From Streptococcus cristatus (GTDB lineage Bacteria > Bacillota > Bacilli > Lactobacillales > Streptococcaceae): DNA of 64,000 nucleotides. The translations under genes were made by a program, and so were the position numbers. Location of the stretch: positions 1 through 64,000 of the forward strand of contig NZ_RJNA01000007.1 of assembly GCF_003943815.1 (NCBI RefSeq), read 5' to 3'. Each line of letters starts with the position of its first letter. Positions within the stretch are counted from its first letter, which is position 1. A model generated the notes under the pieces. It was not told where the DNA came from. It worked only from the letters and a program-made list of their open reading frames with translations, and did no database searches. Shown one piece after another: positions 1 through 9,500 of the stretch.

Positions 1-12
1 GACAACTATATC

Positions 13-41
13 AGTATATCACCTATCCACTCCCTTGTCAA
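13..41 (-). promoter_or_regulatory. Strong SigA promoter firing leftward out of the window
   Basis: On the minus strand there is TTGACA (36-41), a 17-bp spacer and an extended -10 TGATATACT (-10 hexamer 13-18). This matches the housekeeping consensus almost perfectly, so a gene starting left of the window is probably driven from here. Two ATATCA direct repeats (7-12 and 15-20 region) overlap the -10 and could bind a regulator, but that is only a guess. Confidence 0.7.
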
Positions 42-161
42 CACTTTTTTTGAATTTTTTTATCTTTTTTACAAATTTATTTCCCACCACCATCAAAATC
101 ACTGATAAATCAATAACTAATAGGGAAAGGTAACATCTCCCTCTTACCTCTCCCTTATTCT

Positions 162-251
162 CTATATCACCGTGCTGCTGAAGTCTATTAAATATTCCTC
201 TAACTCTCGCAACAGTCTTTTACGCCCCTTAAAGCGTTCGTCGCCTAGTGA
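162..251 (-). pseudogene. Possible C-terminal coding remnant downstream of nth
   Basis: A 30-codon stretch on the minus strand lies between two in-frame stops and ends with TAG at 162-164. It reads as a charged, helix-like peptide containing RFKGRKRLLRELEEYLIDF. There is no ATG or GTG start in the frame. The composition looks like the tail of a real protein, but I do not recognise the family; it may be a decayed gene end or chance. The rest of 1-275 holds only the outward promoter and AT-rich sequence. Confidence 0.25.
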
Positions 252-275
252 AATTTAGTATTCAAAGGCACTAAC

Positions 276-905
276 TTAAACATGATCAAAGTTGTAAAGT
301 TGAGGATAGTGTTCGCACTCTGGATTTTTGGGGTGACAAATAGCCCGACCAAAGTAGATCATAGCCTGATGGGCAGCTAGCCAGCGTTCAGGTGGGAGAA
401 CATCCATAACACGTTTTTCAACTTCTAAAGGACTTGCTGACTTTTTGACAATATCGTGGTGTTTACAAATACGTTCAACATGCGTATCAACGGCAAAAGC
501 TGGAATACCAAACCCTACACTCATGACCACGTTAGCTGTCTTACGCCCCACCCCAGCTAAACTTTCTAATTCTTCCCGAGTCTGAGGCACCTGTCCATTG
601 AAATCGTCCAAGAGTTGCTGGGCGCATTTTTTTAGAAACTTGGCCTTATTTCGATAAAGTCCTAAGCGTGAAATGTGCTTGGCAATATCTGCCTCGGATG
701 CTGCTGCCATAGCTTCTGGAGTAGGATAAGCTAAAAATAGATTTGGTGTAGCTTTATTAACCGCAGCATCTGTCGTTTGAGCGGATAACATGACTGCCAC
801 GAGTAGCTCAAAATGATTTCTAAAATCTAAACTCGGTTTGGCATCAGGAAATAGGGCAATAATCTCCTCGATGACATGGCGTGCTCGTTTTTTTGATAGA
901 ACCAT
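276..905 (-). CDS. nth: Endonuclease III-type DNA glycosylase/AP lyase, cluster-less variant
   Basis: Base-excision repair enzyme that removes oxidised pyrimidines and nicks abasic sites. The 209-residue protein has the helix-hairpin-helix with LAGVGRKTANVV (about 116-127), the catalytic lysine at about 122 and the catalytic aspartate in VDTHVER (about 140). The classical enzyme ends with four cysteines spaced C-x6-C-x2-C-x5-C that hold a [4Fe-4S] cluster. Here only C190 and C197 remain; the positions expected for the third and fourth are Tyr and Phe, so a normal cluster cannot form. From memory, streptococcal relatives share this loss. The gene lies downstream of greA, separated by a greA terminator and its own extended -10 promoter. 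The ATG at 905 has GGAG 11 nt upstream, a rather long spacing. Confidence 0.93.
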   Translation of the reverse strand: MVLSKKRARHVIEEIIALFPDAKPSLDFRNHFELLVAVMLSAQTTDAAVNKATPNLFLAYPTPEAMAAASEADIAKHISRLGLYRNKAKFLKKCAQQLLDDFNGQVPQTREELESLAGVGRKTANVVMSVGFGIPAFAVDTHVERICKHHDIVKKSASPLEVEKRVMDVLPPERWLAAHQAMIYFGRAICHPKNPECEHYPQLYNFDHV

Positions 906-934
906 CAGTATAGAATCTCCTTTGCTTGTTCTAT

Positions 935-943
935 ATTATAGCA
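935..943 (-). promoter_or_regulatory. Extended -10 promoter of nth
   Basis: The minus strand reads TGCTATAAT (TGn plus a perfect -10), 29 bp upstream of the nth start codon. No good -35 is visible, as is common with extended -10 promoters. Confidence 0.6.
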
Positions 944-954
944 TAAATTGATAA

Positions 955-979
955 AGAAAAAGCCGAGCGTGCTCGACCT
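955..979 (-). terminator. Rho-independent terminator of greA
   Basis: The minus strand reads GGTCGAGC-AC-GCTCGGC followed by a run of T. It is a compact GC stem with one G-U pair just after the greA stop. Confidence 0.75.
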
Positions 980-982
980 TTC

Positions 983-1465
983 TTATACTGTTTTTTCAAC
1001 TTTTAGGATTTTGACGTCATAACTGCCAACTGGTGTTTCTACTGTTGCAATATCACCAGTCTTCTTACCAATCAATGCTTGACCAATCGGACTTTCATTT
1101 GAAACTTTTCCCGCAAAGGCATCCGCACCAGCTGAACCAACGATAATGTATACTTCTTCTTCAGTCTCACCGACTTCTTGAATCGTAACAGTTTTACCGA
1201 TGGCAACTTCATCTTTAGCCACCGAATCACTATCAACAATCACAGCATAGCGAATTTTAGTCTCCAGACTTGAAATTTGTCCTTCAACGAAAGCCTGCTC
1301 GTCCTTTGCTGCTTCATATTCACTATTTTCTGATAAATCTCCGTAAGAACGAGCAATTTTAATGCGTTCTACTACTTCTGGACGTCGAACTAATTTCAAT
1401 TCTTCTAATTCTTGTTCTAATTTTTCCTTTTCTACAAGGGTCATAGGATAAGTTTTTTCAGCCAT
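983..1465 (-). CDS. greA: Transcription elongation factor GreA
   Basis: Binds the secondary channel of RNA polymerase and stimulates cleavage of backtracked transcripts. The 160-residue protein has the usual two parts. The N-terminal antiparallel coiled coil (about 8-75) carries the acidic tip motif [13 protein letters not shown], and the C-terminal FKBP-like domain includes [15 protein letters not shown]. The frame opens upstream at 1525, but the start at 1465 (MAEKTYP) gives the normal family length and has an AGAGAGAA ribosome site. The gene sits 66 bp after the mltG stop and is probably co-transcribed with it. A terminator follows directly. Confidence 0.95.
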   Translation of the reverse strand: MAEKTYPMTLVEKEKLEQELEELKLVRRPEVVERIKIARSYGDLSENSEYEAAKDEQAFVEGQISSLETKIRYAVIVDSDSVAKDEVAIGKTVTIQEVGETEEEVYIIVGSAGADAFAGKVSNESPIGQALIGKKTGDIATVETPVGSYDVKILKVEKTV

Positions 1466-1530
1466 TACTTTATTTTCTCTCTTCTTTCTATTTTTTTGAT
1501 AAAACAAAATTATGTGGAAAACCACATAAT

Positions 1531-3321
1531 TTAGTTAGAACTTTCACCTGATTGGTTTAATTTGCTATTAACGTGTTCTTCCACATTCTTAGCGTGTTCT
1601 TCGTAAGTATTTGCAAAATATACAGCCCCTGTTTCCACATTTGCTACAAAATACAAGTACTCTGTCTTACTTGGATTAATGGTAGCTTCGATAGCAGACA
1701 GGCTTGGACTATCTACTGGACCAGGCATCAAACCTTGCTTCTTGTACACATTATAAGGCGAGTCAAGATTTGTATCAATTTCAGCATCTTCTTTAAGAGT
1801 TGTCTTTTGACCAAGTTTTCCTTGAGCATAAAGAAGCGCAATATTGCTCTGAAGTGGCATAGCTTGGTTCAAACGATTATAAAAGACGCTCGCAATATCT
1901 TTGCGATCCTGATCAGTTGATCCCTCTTTTTCAACTAAAGAGGCGAGTGTTAAAACATCATTAACCGTCAGATTCTTAGACTCAATTGTTGAGTAATACT
2001 GCGATAGATTGGTATTCATAGCAGCCAACATTTGGTCAAGCAGTTCTTCAACCGTGGTTTCTTTTCCATAATCATAAGTAGCTGGGAAAAGATAACCTTC
2101 AAGACGATATTTAACACCACTATCCTTGCTCGGCAAAGTTGCTAGAAGCTGCGGATATTTAGCTGCCATTTTTGCAATAAAGTCTTCATCTTGAGCTTTA
2201 TTTAGAAAATCTTCCTTACTGAATGGTGTTTTAGTATTCTTGTTCGCAGTTTTTGCAGCATTGACAGTAGTTGCTTCGGCAATTTGCTCCAAAGTGTATC
2301 CCTCAGGAATTGTTATCTTGCCAAGAACTGGAGGCTGTGGTGTATCTGTTCCACCTTCTTGTAATTGCTTAGCAATCGTGTCTAAGTCCATACTCTTTTG
2401 AAGATTATAGTAACCAGATTGGAAATTACCATAACTTCTGATTTTTGAATAAAGATTAAAGACTTGAGCGTTCTTAATCAGGCCTTTCTTTTCTAAAATC
2501 TCTCCGATTTGTTTGGTGCTAGAACCGGCAGGAATTTCCACTGTCACATACTCTGCTGATTTGGCATCTACTGGTTTCAGCGCTGAAGAGACATAATTGT
2601 ATCCTACAAAACCAGTAATACCAAGGCCCAATAGGAAAAGTACCAAGACTGTCATCACGATTCGATTGGCTAGGCCGTTTTTACGTTTTTTCTTTTTACT
2701 ACTATTGGTACGATCTGCACGTGAACGTTTCTTTCCATGAGCAACATCTCTACGGCTTAGCGTTGGTTCTGCAGTAGAAAAGTCTTTTTTAGCTTCTCTT
2801 TCATCTGTAGTGTTTGAATCAGGTAACATTGTTTCTTTTATCTCATCTGCAACTGGTACTGCCTTTTCTTGATAAACTTCTGAATGAGGCACAGAAGTTT
2901 GAACCTCTCCAGACTCTATATTTTCCTTCTTAGCAACATCAGCTTGTCCTGGTCCATCAACATTTGATGGAACTTCCGAAATCGTAGAATTACGAACTAT
3001 ATTTTCTAGCACATCTGCCTGAGTATGAACAGTAGGATCGCTTTTTCCCATTGGCTCTTCTACTTTGATCTTACTAGGTTCTTCCTCTACTGAAGTATCC
3101 TTCTCTAGAACCTCATGAGATTTTTCAACAGCAGAAACGAGAGATTCCAAGCTCTCCGCCAATTCCATTTCTTTACCTAAAAGAGGCTGCGCTTCTTCCT
3201 GAACTGAGTGATTTTGGGTACCATTGGCTGCTGCCAACTCATTCAAAATTTTCTCTTTAAAACTCAGCGTCTTTTCGTTATCCTGTGAATTTTCAGTCAA
3301 AAACTTGATCTCCTTCTTCAT
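1531..3321 (-). CDS. mltG: Endolytic murein transglycosylase MltG (YceG-like)
   Basis: Membrane-anchored lytic transglycosylase that cuts nascent glycan strands; in pneumococcus it belongs to the peripheral peptidoglycan machinery. The protein has a long acidic cytoplasmic N-terminus (about 1-205), a lysine/arginine-rich stretch, one transmembrane helix (about 222-245), a LysM-like region, and the YceG catalytic domain with [10 protein letters not shown]. The first glutamate of that motif (about 464) is the expected catalytic residue. The frame also has an ATG at 3333, but a TTGCAT-17-TATAAT promoter overlaps that codon, so the start at 3321 (MKKEIKFL) is preferred. Neither start has a clear Shine-Dalgarno. 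The cytoplasmic region is the variable part of this family. greA follows. Confidence 0.9.
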   Translation of the reverse strand: MKKEIKFLTENSQDNEKTLSFKEKILNELAAANGTQNHSVQEEAQPLLGKEMELAESLESLVSAVEKSHEVLEKDTSVEEEPSKIKVEEPMGKSDPTVHTQADVLENIVRNSTISEVPSNVDGPGQADVAKKENIESGEVQTSVPHSEVYQEKAVPVADEIKETMLPDSNTTDEREAKKDFSTAEPTLSRRDVAHGKKRSRADRTNSSKKKKRKNGLANRIVMTVLVLFLLGLGITGFVGYNYVSSALKPVDAKSAEYVTVEIPAGSSTKQIGEILEKKGLIKNAQVFNLYSKIRSYGNFQSGYYNLQKSMDLDTIAKQLQEGGTDTPQPPVLGKITIPEGYTLEQIAEATTVNAAKTANKNTKTPFSKEDFLNKAQDEDFIAKMAAKYPQLLATLPSKDSGVKYRLEGYLFPATYDYGKETTVEELLDQMLAAMNTNLSQYYSTIESKNLTVNDVLTLASLVEKEGSTDQDRKDIASVFYNRLNQAMPLQSNIALLYAQGKLGQKTTLKEDAEIDTNLDSPYNVYKKQGLMPGPVDSPSLSAIEATINPSKTEYLYFVANVETGAVYFANTYEEHAKNVEEHVNSKLNQSGESSN

Positions 3322-3331
3322 AATCCCTAAC

Positions 3332-3360
3332 ATTATATCTTAAAAGTCAGATAAATGCAA
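3332..3360 (-). promoter_or_regulatory. Promoter overlapping the first ATG of mltG
   Basis: The minus strand has TTGCAT (3355-3360), a 17-bp spacer and TATAAT (3332-3337). The -10 overlaps the ATG at 3331-3333, so transcription should begin near 3325, about four nucleotides before the ATG at 3321. If real, the message is nearly leaderless. Confidence 0.5.
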
Positions 3361-3397
3361 TCATATCCGACTTTTAAAACTATATTATTTATGAAAG

Positions 3398-3895
3398 TTA
3401 TATCTGGGGATTTTCCCAAACCATATCAAACCATACTTCATCTGCATACGTTGAGGCTGAACGGCCTTCGTTGACAAAGTCATGTTGCTCATAGTAGGCT
3501 ATCAAATAATCATGACAAGTGAGATTAATGCCGTGGCGTTCATCAGCAATCGCAATCTCCTTCATAACTTTCAACAAGGCTTTTCCTACACCCAAGCCCT
3601 GTGCTTCTTTAGAAATGGATAGACTAGTCACAGAGATAAATCCGCCAGCCAGATAGCTATAATCTTCAACGTCCTCCGTAAAGGAAATATCTTTTAAATA
3701 GCGTTCTGGTCGGACAGGACCTTCTAAATAGCCCAAAATCTTGCCATTTTTTTCTGCAACCAAAAAAGTTGAGGAAATCTTTTCAATGTGTTTCGCCAGT
3801 ATTTCACGACTAATAGCCTCTTCTGGACTAAAATTTTCCAATTCGATAGCATAAATGGCATCTAAATCAGCCATTTGAGCTTGACGGATAATCAT
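3398..3895 (-). CDS. GNAT-family N-acetyltransferase (second of a tandem pair)
   Basis: A 165-residue single-domain GNAT protein that should transfer an acetyl group from acetyl-CoA to an unknown small molecule or protein. The acetyl-CoA-binding signature is GLGVGKALLKVM (about 120-131), and the fold ends with the typical YYEQHDFV segment. It resembles the preceding gene in motif order (IRQA at the start, HDYLIAYYE near the end, W-DMVWENP at the C-terminus), so the two arose by duplication. It starts at ATG 3895, overlapping the upstream stop by an ATGA, with AAGGAG inside the end of the upstream gene; translational coupling is likely. The substrate cannot be told from sequence. Confidence 0.85.
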   Translation of the reverse strand: MIIRQAQMADLDAIYAIELENFSPEEAISREILAKHIEKISSTFLVAEKNGKILGYLEGPVRPERYLKDISFTEDVEDYSYLAGGFISVTSLSISKEAQGLGVGKALLKVMKEIAIADERHGINLTCHDYLIAYYEQHDFVNEGRSASTYADEVWFDMVWENPQI

Positions 3896-4407
3896 TCTTT
3901 CTCCTTAAAATTGGGATTTTCCCACACCATATCAGACCAAACACCCCCACCATGAGTTGAGTCAGAAATGCCTTCGTGGACGAAACCATTCATCTCATAA
4001 TAAGGTATCAGCTCATCATGACAGATTAGGCTAATACCCTGTCGATTTTGCTGAACAGCTGTCTCCTTGAGAGCTGCAAGCAATAAGGTTCCGACCCCCT
4101 GCCTCTGAAAATCAGGATGGACGGACAGCCTTTGGACAGCAATGAAGCTACCTGCTGAAGGGTTGGATCTGACCTTGCTAAAGAGATCATCTGTCAGATA
4201 TCGCTCCTGAACAGCTGGCCCAACAATATAGCCCGCCAGCTGACCATGCAGCTCTGCCAGCAAAAAAGTATCCGAGATGCGTTCAATCCGCTCTTTGAGA
4301 ACTTCTGCACCGACTGCTTCTGCTGCTGGAAAATTCAACTGCTCGATTGCAAAAATTTTTTCCCAGTCGCTAGAGTCGGCCTGCCTAATTCGAATTGGTG
4401 CTTCCAT
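3892..4407 (-). CDS. GNAT-family N-acetyltransferase (first of a tandem pair)
   Basis: A 171-residue GNAT protein, paralogous to the next gene. The acetyl-CoA motif is RQGVGTLLLAALK and the late motif is CHDELIPYYEMNGFV. Its ribosome site TAGGAGGTGAC overlaps the murC stop codon in the ancestral arrangement. Here that murC end plus the ribosome site has been tandemly duplicated, so the gene keeps a copy of the site directly before its ATG. It belongs to the murC transcript by position. A similar acetyltransferase follows murC in S. pneumoniae, as I recall. The substrate is unknown. Confidence 0.85.
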   Translation of the reverse strand: MEAPIRIRQADSSDWEKIFAIEQLNFPAAEAVGAEVLKERIERISDTFLLAELHGQLAGYIVGPAVQERYLTDDLFSKVRSNPSAGSFIAVQRLSVHPDFQRQGVGTLLLAALKETAVQQNRQGISLICHDELIPYYEMNGFVHEGISDSTHGGGVWSDMVWENPNFKEKE

Positions 4408-4583
4408 CCAGTCACCTCCTACTGAACGTTGCTGGTCAGATTGGACAAGAGACGTTCAAAGGAATATTCATAGGTCTGGATATCTCCAGCTCCCACCAGT
4501 CACCTCCTACTGAACGTTGCTGGTCAGATTGGACAAGAGACGTTCAAAGGAATATTCATAGGTCTGGATATCTCCAGCTCCCA
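4408..4583. repeat. Perfect 88-bp tandem duplication spanning the murC 3' end
   Basis: Bases 4408-4495 and 4496-4583 are identical over all 88 positions, by eye. The unit holds the last 25 or so codons of murC, its TAG stop and the AGGAGGTGAC ribosome site of the downstream acetyltransferase. The copy at 4496-4583 is the true murC end; the copy at 4408-4495 is an untranslated leftover between murC and the next gene. Absolute identity points to a very recent event or to ongoing homogenisation. Confidence 0.97.
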
Positions 4584-5841
4584 TAAAGACATAAACGGCA
4601 TTATCGTGGTCAAGAAGCGGAGAAACATTATCCACGTCAATCACCTTGGCACGCTTCACAATCTTTTCAGCCAAATCTTCGACTTTGACATCGCCCCTAT
4701 CCACCTCACGCGCAGATCCGTAAATCTGGGCTAGATAGACTGAGTCAGCTTGATTGAGGGCTTCCGCAAATTCGTCCAAGAGAGCAATGGTCCGAGTGAA
4801 GGTGTGCGGCTGGAAGATGGCCACAATTTCCTTGCTTGGATATTTCTGACGAGCTGCATCCAGAGTCGCGATAATTTCCGTTGGATGATGGGCAAAGTCA
4901 TCAATAATGACTGTGTCGTTGACAATCTTTTCTGTAAAGCGGCGCTTAACCCCACTAAAGGTCTTGAGATGTTCCCTTACTAGATTCAAGTCAATACCTG
5001 CAATGTAGAGGAGACCGATGACCGCTGTCGCATTCATAATGTTGTGACGGCCAAAGCTTGGAATCTGGAACTCACCCAGCTCTTGCCCACGGAAGGAAAC
5101 TTTAAATCCTGAACCACTAGTAGAACGCAAGAGGTCGTGAGCAACAAAGTCGTTGCCTTCTTCCTTGAAACCATAGTAGTAAATCGGCGCATTTGAAGTA
5201 ATACGGCGTAGTTGCTCGTCTTCTCCATAAACGAAGAGTCCTTTTGTAATCTGCTTGGCGTAATCATTGAAAGCATTAAAGACATCTTCCAAGCTTGTGA
5301 AATAATCCGGATGATCGAAGTCAATATTGGTGATGATCGAATATTCCGGATGATAAGGCATAAAATGACGTTCGTACTCGTCTGATTCAAAGACAAAATA
5401 CTTGGCATTAGCAGAACCGCGACCTGTACCATCCCCAATTAGATAGCTAGTATCTGTGATATTAGACAGAACATGAGAAAGAATACCCGTTGTCGAAGTT
5501 TTCCCGTGAGCACCTGCTACTCCTAAGCTGACAAAGTCACGCATAAAGCTACCCAAAAATTCATGGTAGCGCTTGTAGCTAATACCATTGGCATCTGCAT
5601 AGGCAATTTCCACATTGTTATCTGGACGGAAGGCATTACCGGCAATAATTTCAAAATCTGACTGGAGATTTTTCTCATCGAAAGGCAAAATGGGAATCCC
5701 AGCCTGCTCCAGACCACGCTGAGTGAAATAATATTTATCAACATCGCTTCCCTGAACCTTATGGCCCATCTGATGCAACATCAAAGCCAAAGCGCTCATA
5801 CCTGAGCCCTTAATTCCGATAAAATGATAGGTTTTCGTCAT
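4507..5841 (-). CDS. murC: UDP-N-acetylmuramate--L-alanine ligase
   Basis: Adds L-alanine to UDP-MurNAc using ATP, the first amino acid of the peptidoglycan stem peptide; cytoplasmic. The 444 residues match the family length. Visible are the N-terminal UDP-binding loop [14 protein letters not shown] (about 9-22), the ATP loop [13 protein letters not shown] (about 108-120), the central [10 protein letters not shown] and DFDHPDYF motifs, and the C-terminal [10 protein letters not shown] and [10 protein letters not shown]. The ATG at 5841 follows AAGGAG. The 3' end lies in the 88-bp tandem duplication but the reading frame is intact. The SNF2 - unknown - murC - acetyltransferase order resembles that of other streptococci. 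Confidence 0.97.
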   Translation of the reverse strand: MTKTYHFIGIKGSGMSALALMLHQMGHKVQGSDVDKYYFTQRGLEQAGIPILPFDEKNLQSDFEIIAGNAFRPDNNVEIAYADANGISYKRYHEFLGSFMRDFVSLGVAGAHGKTSTTGILSHVLSNITDTSYLIGDGTGRGSANAKYFVFESDEYERHFMPYHPEYSIITNIDFDHPDYFTSLEDVFNAFNDYAKQITKGLFVYGEDEQLRRITSNAPIYYYGFKEEGNDFVAHDLLRSTSGSGFKVSFRGQELGEFQIPSFGRHNIMNATAVIGLLYIAGIDLNLVREHLKTFSGVKRRFTEKIVNDTVIIDDFAHHPTEIIATLDAARQKYPSKEIVAIFQPHTFTRTIALLDEFAEALNQADSVYLAQIYGSAREVDRGDVKVEDLAEKIVKRAKVIDVDNVSPLLDHDNAVYVFMGAGDIQTYEYSFERLLSNLTSNVQ

Positions 5842-5873
5842 GATTACTCCTTAAATCTTAAACAACTGAAGCC

Positions 5874-6545
5874 TTATTGTCCTTGGGCATCTGAACTCAA
5901 CTTGGTGATGTCCAATTCCTGTGCTTTTTTATGCTTATTGTGTTTTTCTCGCTTCTTGCCCTTGTTATAGACTTGGCTGGTTTTGAGAAAATCGTAGTTA
6001 TTCTTTTTCTTTTTTTCTGGATTCGTTGGTACTTCTATGAGAGGTTGAGACTGAACATCTGCTAATATGTAGCTATCTTGCTTTAGCTTATCACTGAACT
6101 TCGTTAACTCACCTGGATTTTCCTTTTGGAAAGGGGCTGTTGGTTTAACTGGATTTCCCTCAAAAGGAGGTGCCACCTTCCGACTACGAACCTTATTTGG
6201 GAGCTTGCTCGTCAAATAAGCAGCTGAACGTTTTTTCCTCAGATCAGCCCGAGCTTCCTCTCGTGCTTGCTCAGCATAGCGAATAGCTGGATCTTTCTTA
6301 TCAATCGGCTTTTTAAAGTCCGTAACTGGAGCTTGCTTCTTTCTAGCTTTACTTACAGTTTGACTAGGAGTAGCATGAGCAGGATTTTCTGGCTTAGCAA
6401 TCGGCATCCATTCTAAATAATTACGGTCCTGATAGTCCCCTTTAATGTTGCTAATCAGATCCAACTCATCGTACAAATTCATGTGTGGCATTTCTGTCAA
6501 CATGATTTCGTCATCAGCAATTATAGGAAATTTAGTATTTGTCAT
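5874..6545 (-). CDS. Conserved streptococcal protein of unknown function, highly basic
   Basis: A 223-residue soluble protein with no domain I recognise. The first 60 residues are acidic (DDEIMLTEMPHMNLYDELD). The rest is rich in lysine, arginine, alanine and proline and looks largely disordered, with repeated KKR/KKK clusters and a basic tail (KGKKREKHNKHKKAQELD). No signal peptide or membrane helix is evident. The start at 6545 has AAAGGA six bases upstream; an earlier in-frame ATG at 6560 lacks one. It sits between the SNF2 helicase gene and murC, a neighbourhood I recall as conserved. The basic stretch would suit nucleic-acid or membrane contact, which is inference only. Confidence 0.75.
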   Translation of the reverse strand: MTNTKFPIIADDEIMLTEMPHMNLYDELDLISNIKGDYQDRNYLEWMPIAKPENPAHATPSQTVSKARKKQAPVTDFKKPIDKKDPAIRYAEQAREEARADLRKKRSAAYLTSKLPNKVRSRKVAPPFEGNPVKPTAPFQKENPGELTKFSDKLKQDSYILADVQSQPLIEVPTNPEKKKKNNYDFLKTSQVYNKGKKREKHNKHKKAQELDITKLSSDAQGQ

Positions 6546-6586
6546 AGCATGTCCTTTCAACTCTTCATTATTATAAACTATTCAAA

Positions 6587-9500
6587 CTATTTTTCAAGCG
6601 ATTCAGATGAAATTCCAAGAATTTCTCGAATTTCTTCCATCGAAAGACTAGAGCGAGACTCTGCACCATCTAGAATCGTTGAAACTAGATTTCGTTTGGT
6701 GTCCTGTAATTCCTGAATTTTTTCTTCAATAGTCCCCCGTGTAATCATACGATAAACTTTTACATTCCGTTCCTGACCGATGCGATGAGCCCGACCAATA
6801 GCTTGGGCTTCTACTGCAGGATTCCACCAAAGATCCACTAAAATAACAGTATTTGCACCAGTTAGATTGAGACCGACACCACCAGCTTTAAGAGAAATCA
6901 GGAAGGCTGATCTTTCTCCTTGATTAAAGGCTTTGGTCATCTCCTGACGTTCTTTTGCTGGAGTTGAGCCTGTGATTTTGAAGGACTCCATTCCCATCTG
7001 GTTCAGTTCTTGCTCGATAATATCCAGCATGCCACGGAATTGTGAAAATATCAGAACACGATGTTCACCGTCTTGGATCTGCTCCAACAGCTCACGTAAA
7101 CTTTCCAGCTTGCCGCTTTCCCCATCGTAATCATCCATAAAAAGCTTGGGAGTATCACAGATTTGACGGAGTCGCATAAGACCAGACAAAATTTCGATTT
7201 TACTACGATTGATTTCCTCCTCTGTTGCATGGAGAATTCGCTCCTGCATTTGCTTGAGCAGAGCTAGATAAATCGTTTTCTGGCTGTCTGCGAGTTCATT
7301 ACGATAAGAAATCTCAATCAAATCAGGAAGCTCCTGCAAGACTTCTTCTTTCTTACGCCTCATGACAAAGGGTTTAATATAGCGCGCAACCGTTTCTGCC
7401 GGCATCTTCAAAAAAGCTTTCTTGCTCGGTAATAAGCCCGGAAGGACGATCTGAAAAATTGACCAAAGTTCGCCGAGATGATTTTCAATCGGCGTGCCAG
7501 ACAAGGCATAAGTCCGCTCCACCTCAAATGCTCTCAGATATTGAGCAATCTTGCTCTGGTCATTCTTCATGACCTGCGCTTCGTCCAATACCAAATAGTC
7601 AAAATGAAGTCCTTTATACTCTTCAACATCTTGTCTGAAGGAAGCATAACTGGTAATGGTAATCTGATGGTCTTCCGCAATCACAGCATCTCGAACATTT
7701 TTCAGTCCATACACAACAGCGACATCTAGGTCTGGAGCAAATTTGGCAAACTCATCGCTCCAGTTGTAAATTAGACTCGACGGCGCCAAAATCAAAACTT
7801 TCTTAGACTTGGTCAAATGAGCAGTCAAGAAAGAAATGGTCTGAAGGGTCTTTCCCAAGCCCATGTCATCGGCTAGAATGCCACCAAATCCATATTTATT
7901 CAGAATGGATAGCCATTTTACACCCGTTTCTTGATAATCTCGAAGCTCTGCCTGAACTTTCAGCTTAGGCAGAGGAAAATCCTCTGGGTGGGTCAAATCA
8001 TAAGCCAGCTGGCGAAAATCCTCCGACAAGTCAACCCTTTCCTGATCTTTGAACAATTCAGAGAGTTGATAGGCAGCCAGGCTATGCGTTTGGATGACCC
8101 CATTTCGGGAGTGTTTGCTTCTCAATTGTTGCAAGGTCTGGCTGATTCGCTTACTATTCTCATCAAAAATCACAACTTGACCCGTCTTGCTGATAAAGTA
8201 ATCCTTTTGGCTCAACAACGAATCTAGAACATCATCTACCTCAGACTGATCGATACCAGTAAAATCAAAGCCAATATCCAAGAGCCCACCATTCATACTG
8301 ATGGAAACCTTCGGAGGTGCTGTTTGTGATAGACTCTGCAGCTCATCTGACAAGTAGACATTGCCCAATGCTCTAAAGCGCGGAATCAAGACAGAGAAGA
8401 AACGGTAAATTTCTTCGGGTCGTAAAGGCGGACGCTGGCTGATAAAATCATCTGCAAAACCTGCCTCCAGCATTGCTTTAAAAACTTGCTGTTCCCGCTC
8501 AAAATTGCTGGCAAAAGGTAGATTTATCAGCTCTTCACGACTGGTTACAGTCTGACTACCATAATCAAAGACAAGATCCAGCAATACTTGCTTGTCAGCC
8601 CCTAAATAAAAATTGAAATCCACGGTAAAATCATGAATGAACAGTCGCTCAGGTGCTGTCACACGGCCAATTTTTTTAAACTCAAGCAGACTCACTGCCA
8701 GTTTGGACTGCTCAGACACATCAAACTGCAGGCGCTTGACGCGCTCTTGCTCAATCGGCAATTCCTGTAATGCCTTGACTAACTTGGTCTGCTGAGCTGT
8801 CAGTTGATAGAAGGTCTGATTATGAAAGATAAATTGCCCCCCATAGAGCAGCTTATAATTCTTTTCAGATATCAGCAGCTCAAAAAAGTTTTCCCGTTCT
8901 TGCACCTCAAACTGATAAATCTCCGCCTCTTCATGCAAATCTTGGAAAAATACCTCAGCATAATCATAAAAGCTATATTCCAAACGAAACGAAGTGAGAT
9001 TCATCAAGCGAGTCACGCCTTCCTCAAAAAGACTGGCTGGAAAATAAAGGTGCCGCCCAGCATTGGGAAAGACCAACGAAGAGTCCTGTCCCTTATAATC
9101 CGTCACCAAGCCTCGTAAAAATTCTAGTAGGTCTTGACTAGCTTCATCAAAATTCTCCATTCGGATAGGCTCATAGTAGTTCTTACCGATTTGATAATGC
9201 CCACCCTTATTCAAGGTTCTCAAAAAGGACAAAATATCACGCACTACATAAGAGCGCTCATCCGGCAGACGGCTAATCCGCAGGCTCCATAAAAATTGTC
9301 CTGTGTAAGCATCTTCCTGTCCAGTCGCTGATAGCTCATAACGCATTTGCTGACTGGATTTATCTAGCAAAATCTTATCCAAAAAAAGGCTACCAAAAGA
9401 AACCAATTTCTGGGCTTCCTGACTAGAAGACTCTTTGTCTGTCATCTTCGCCAGCAGATCTTTACCCACCGAATCATTTTTCAAAAAATATTCCAAGGCA

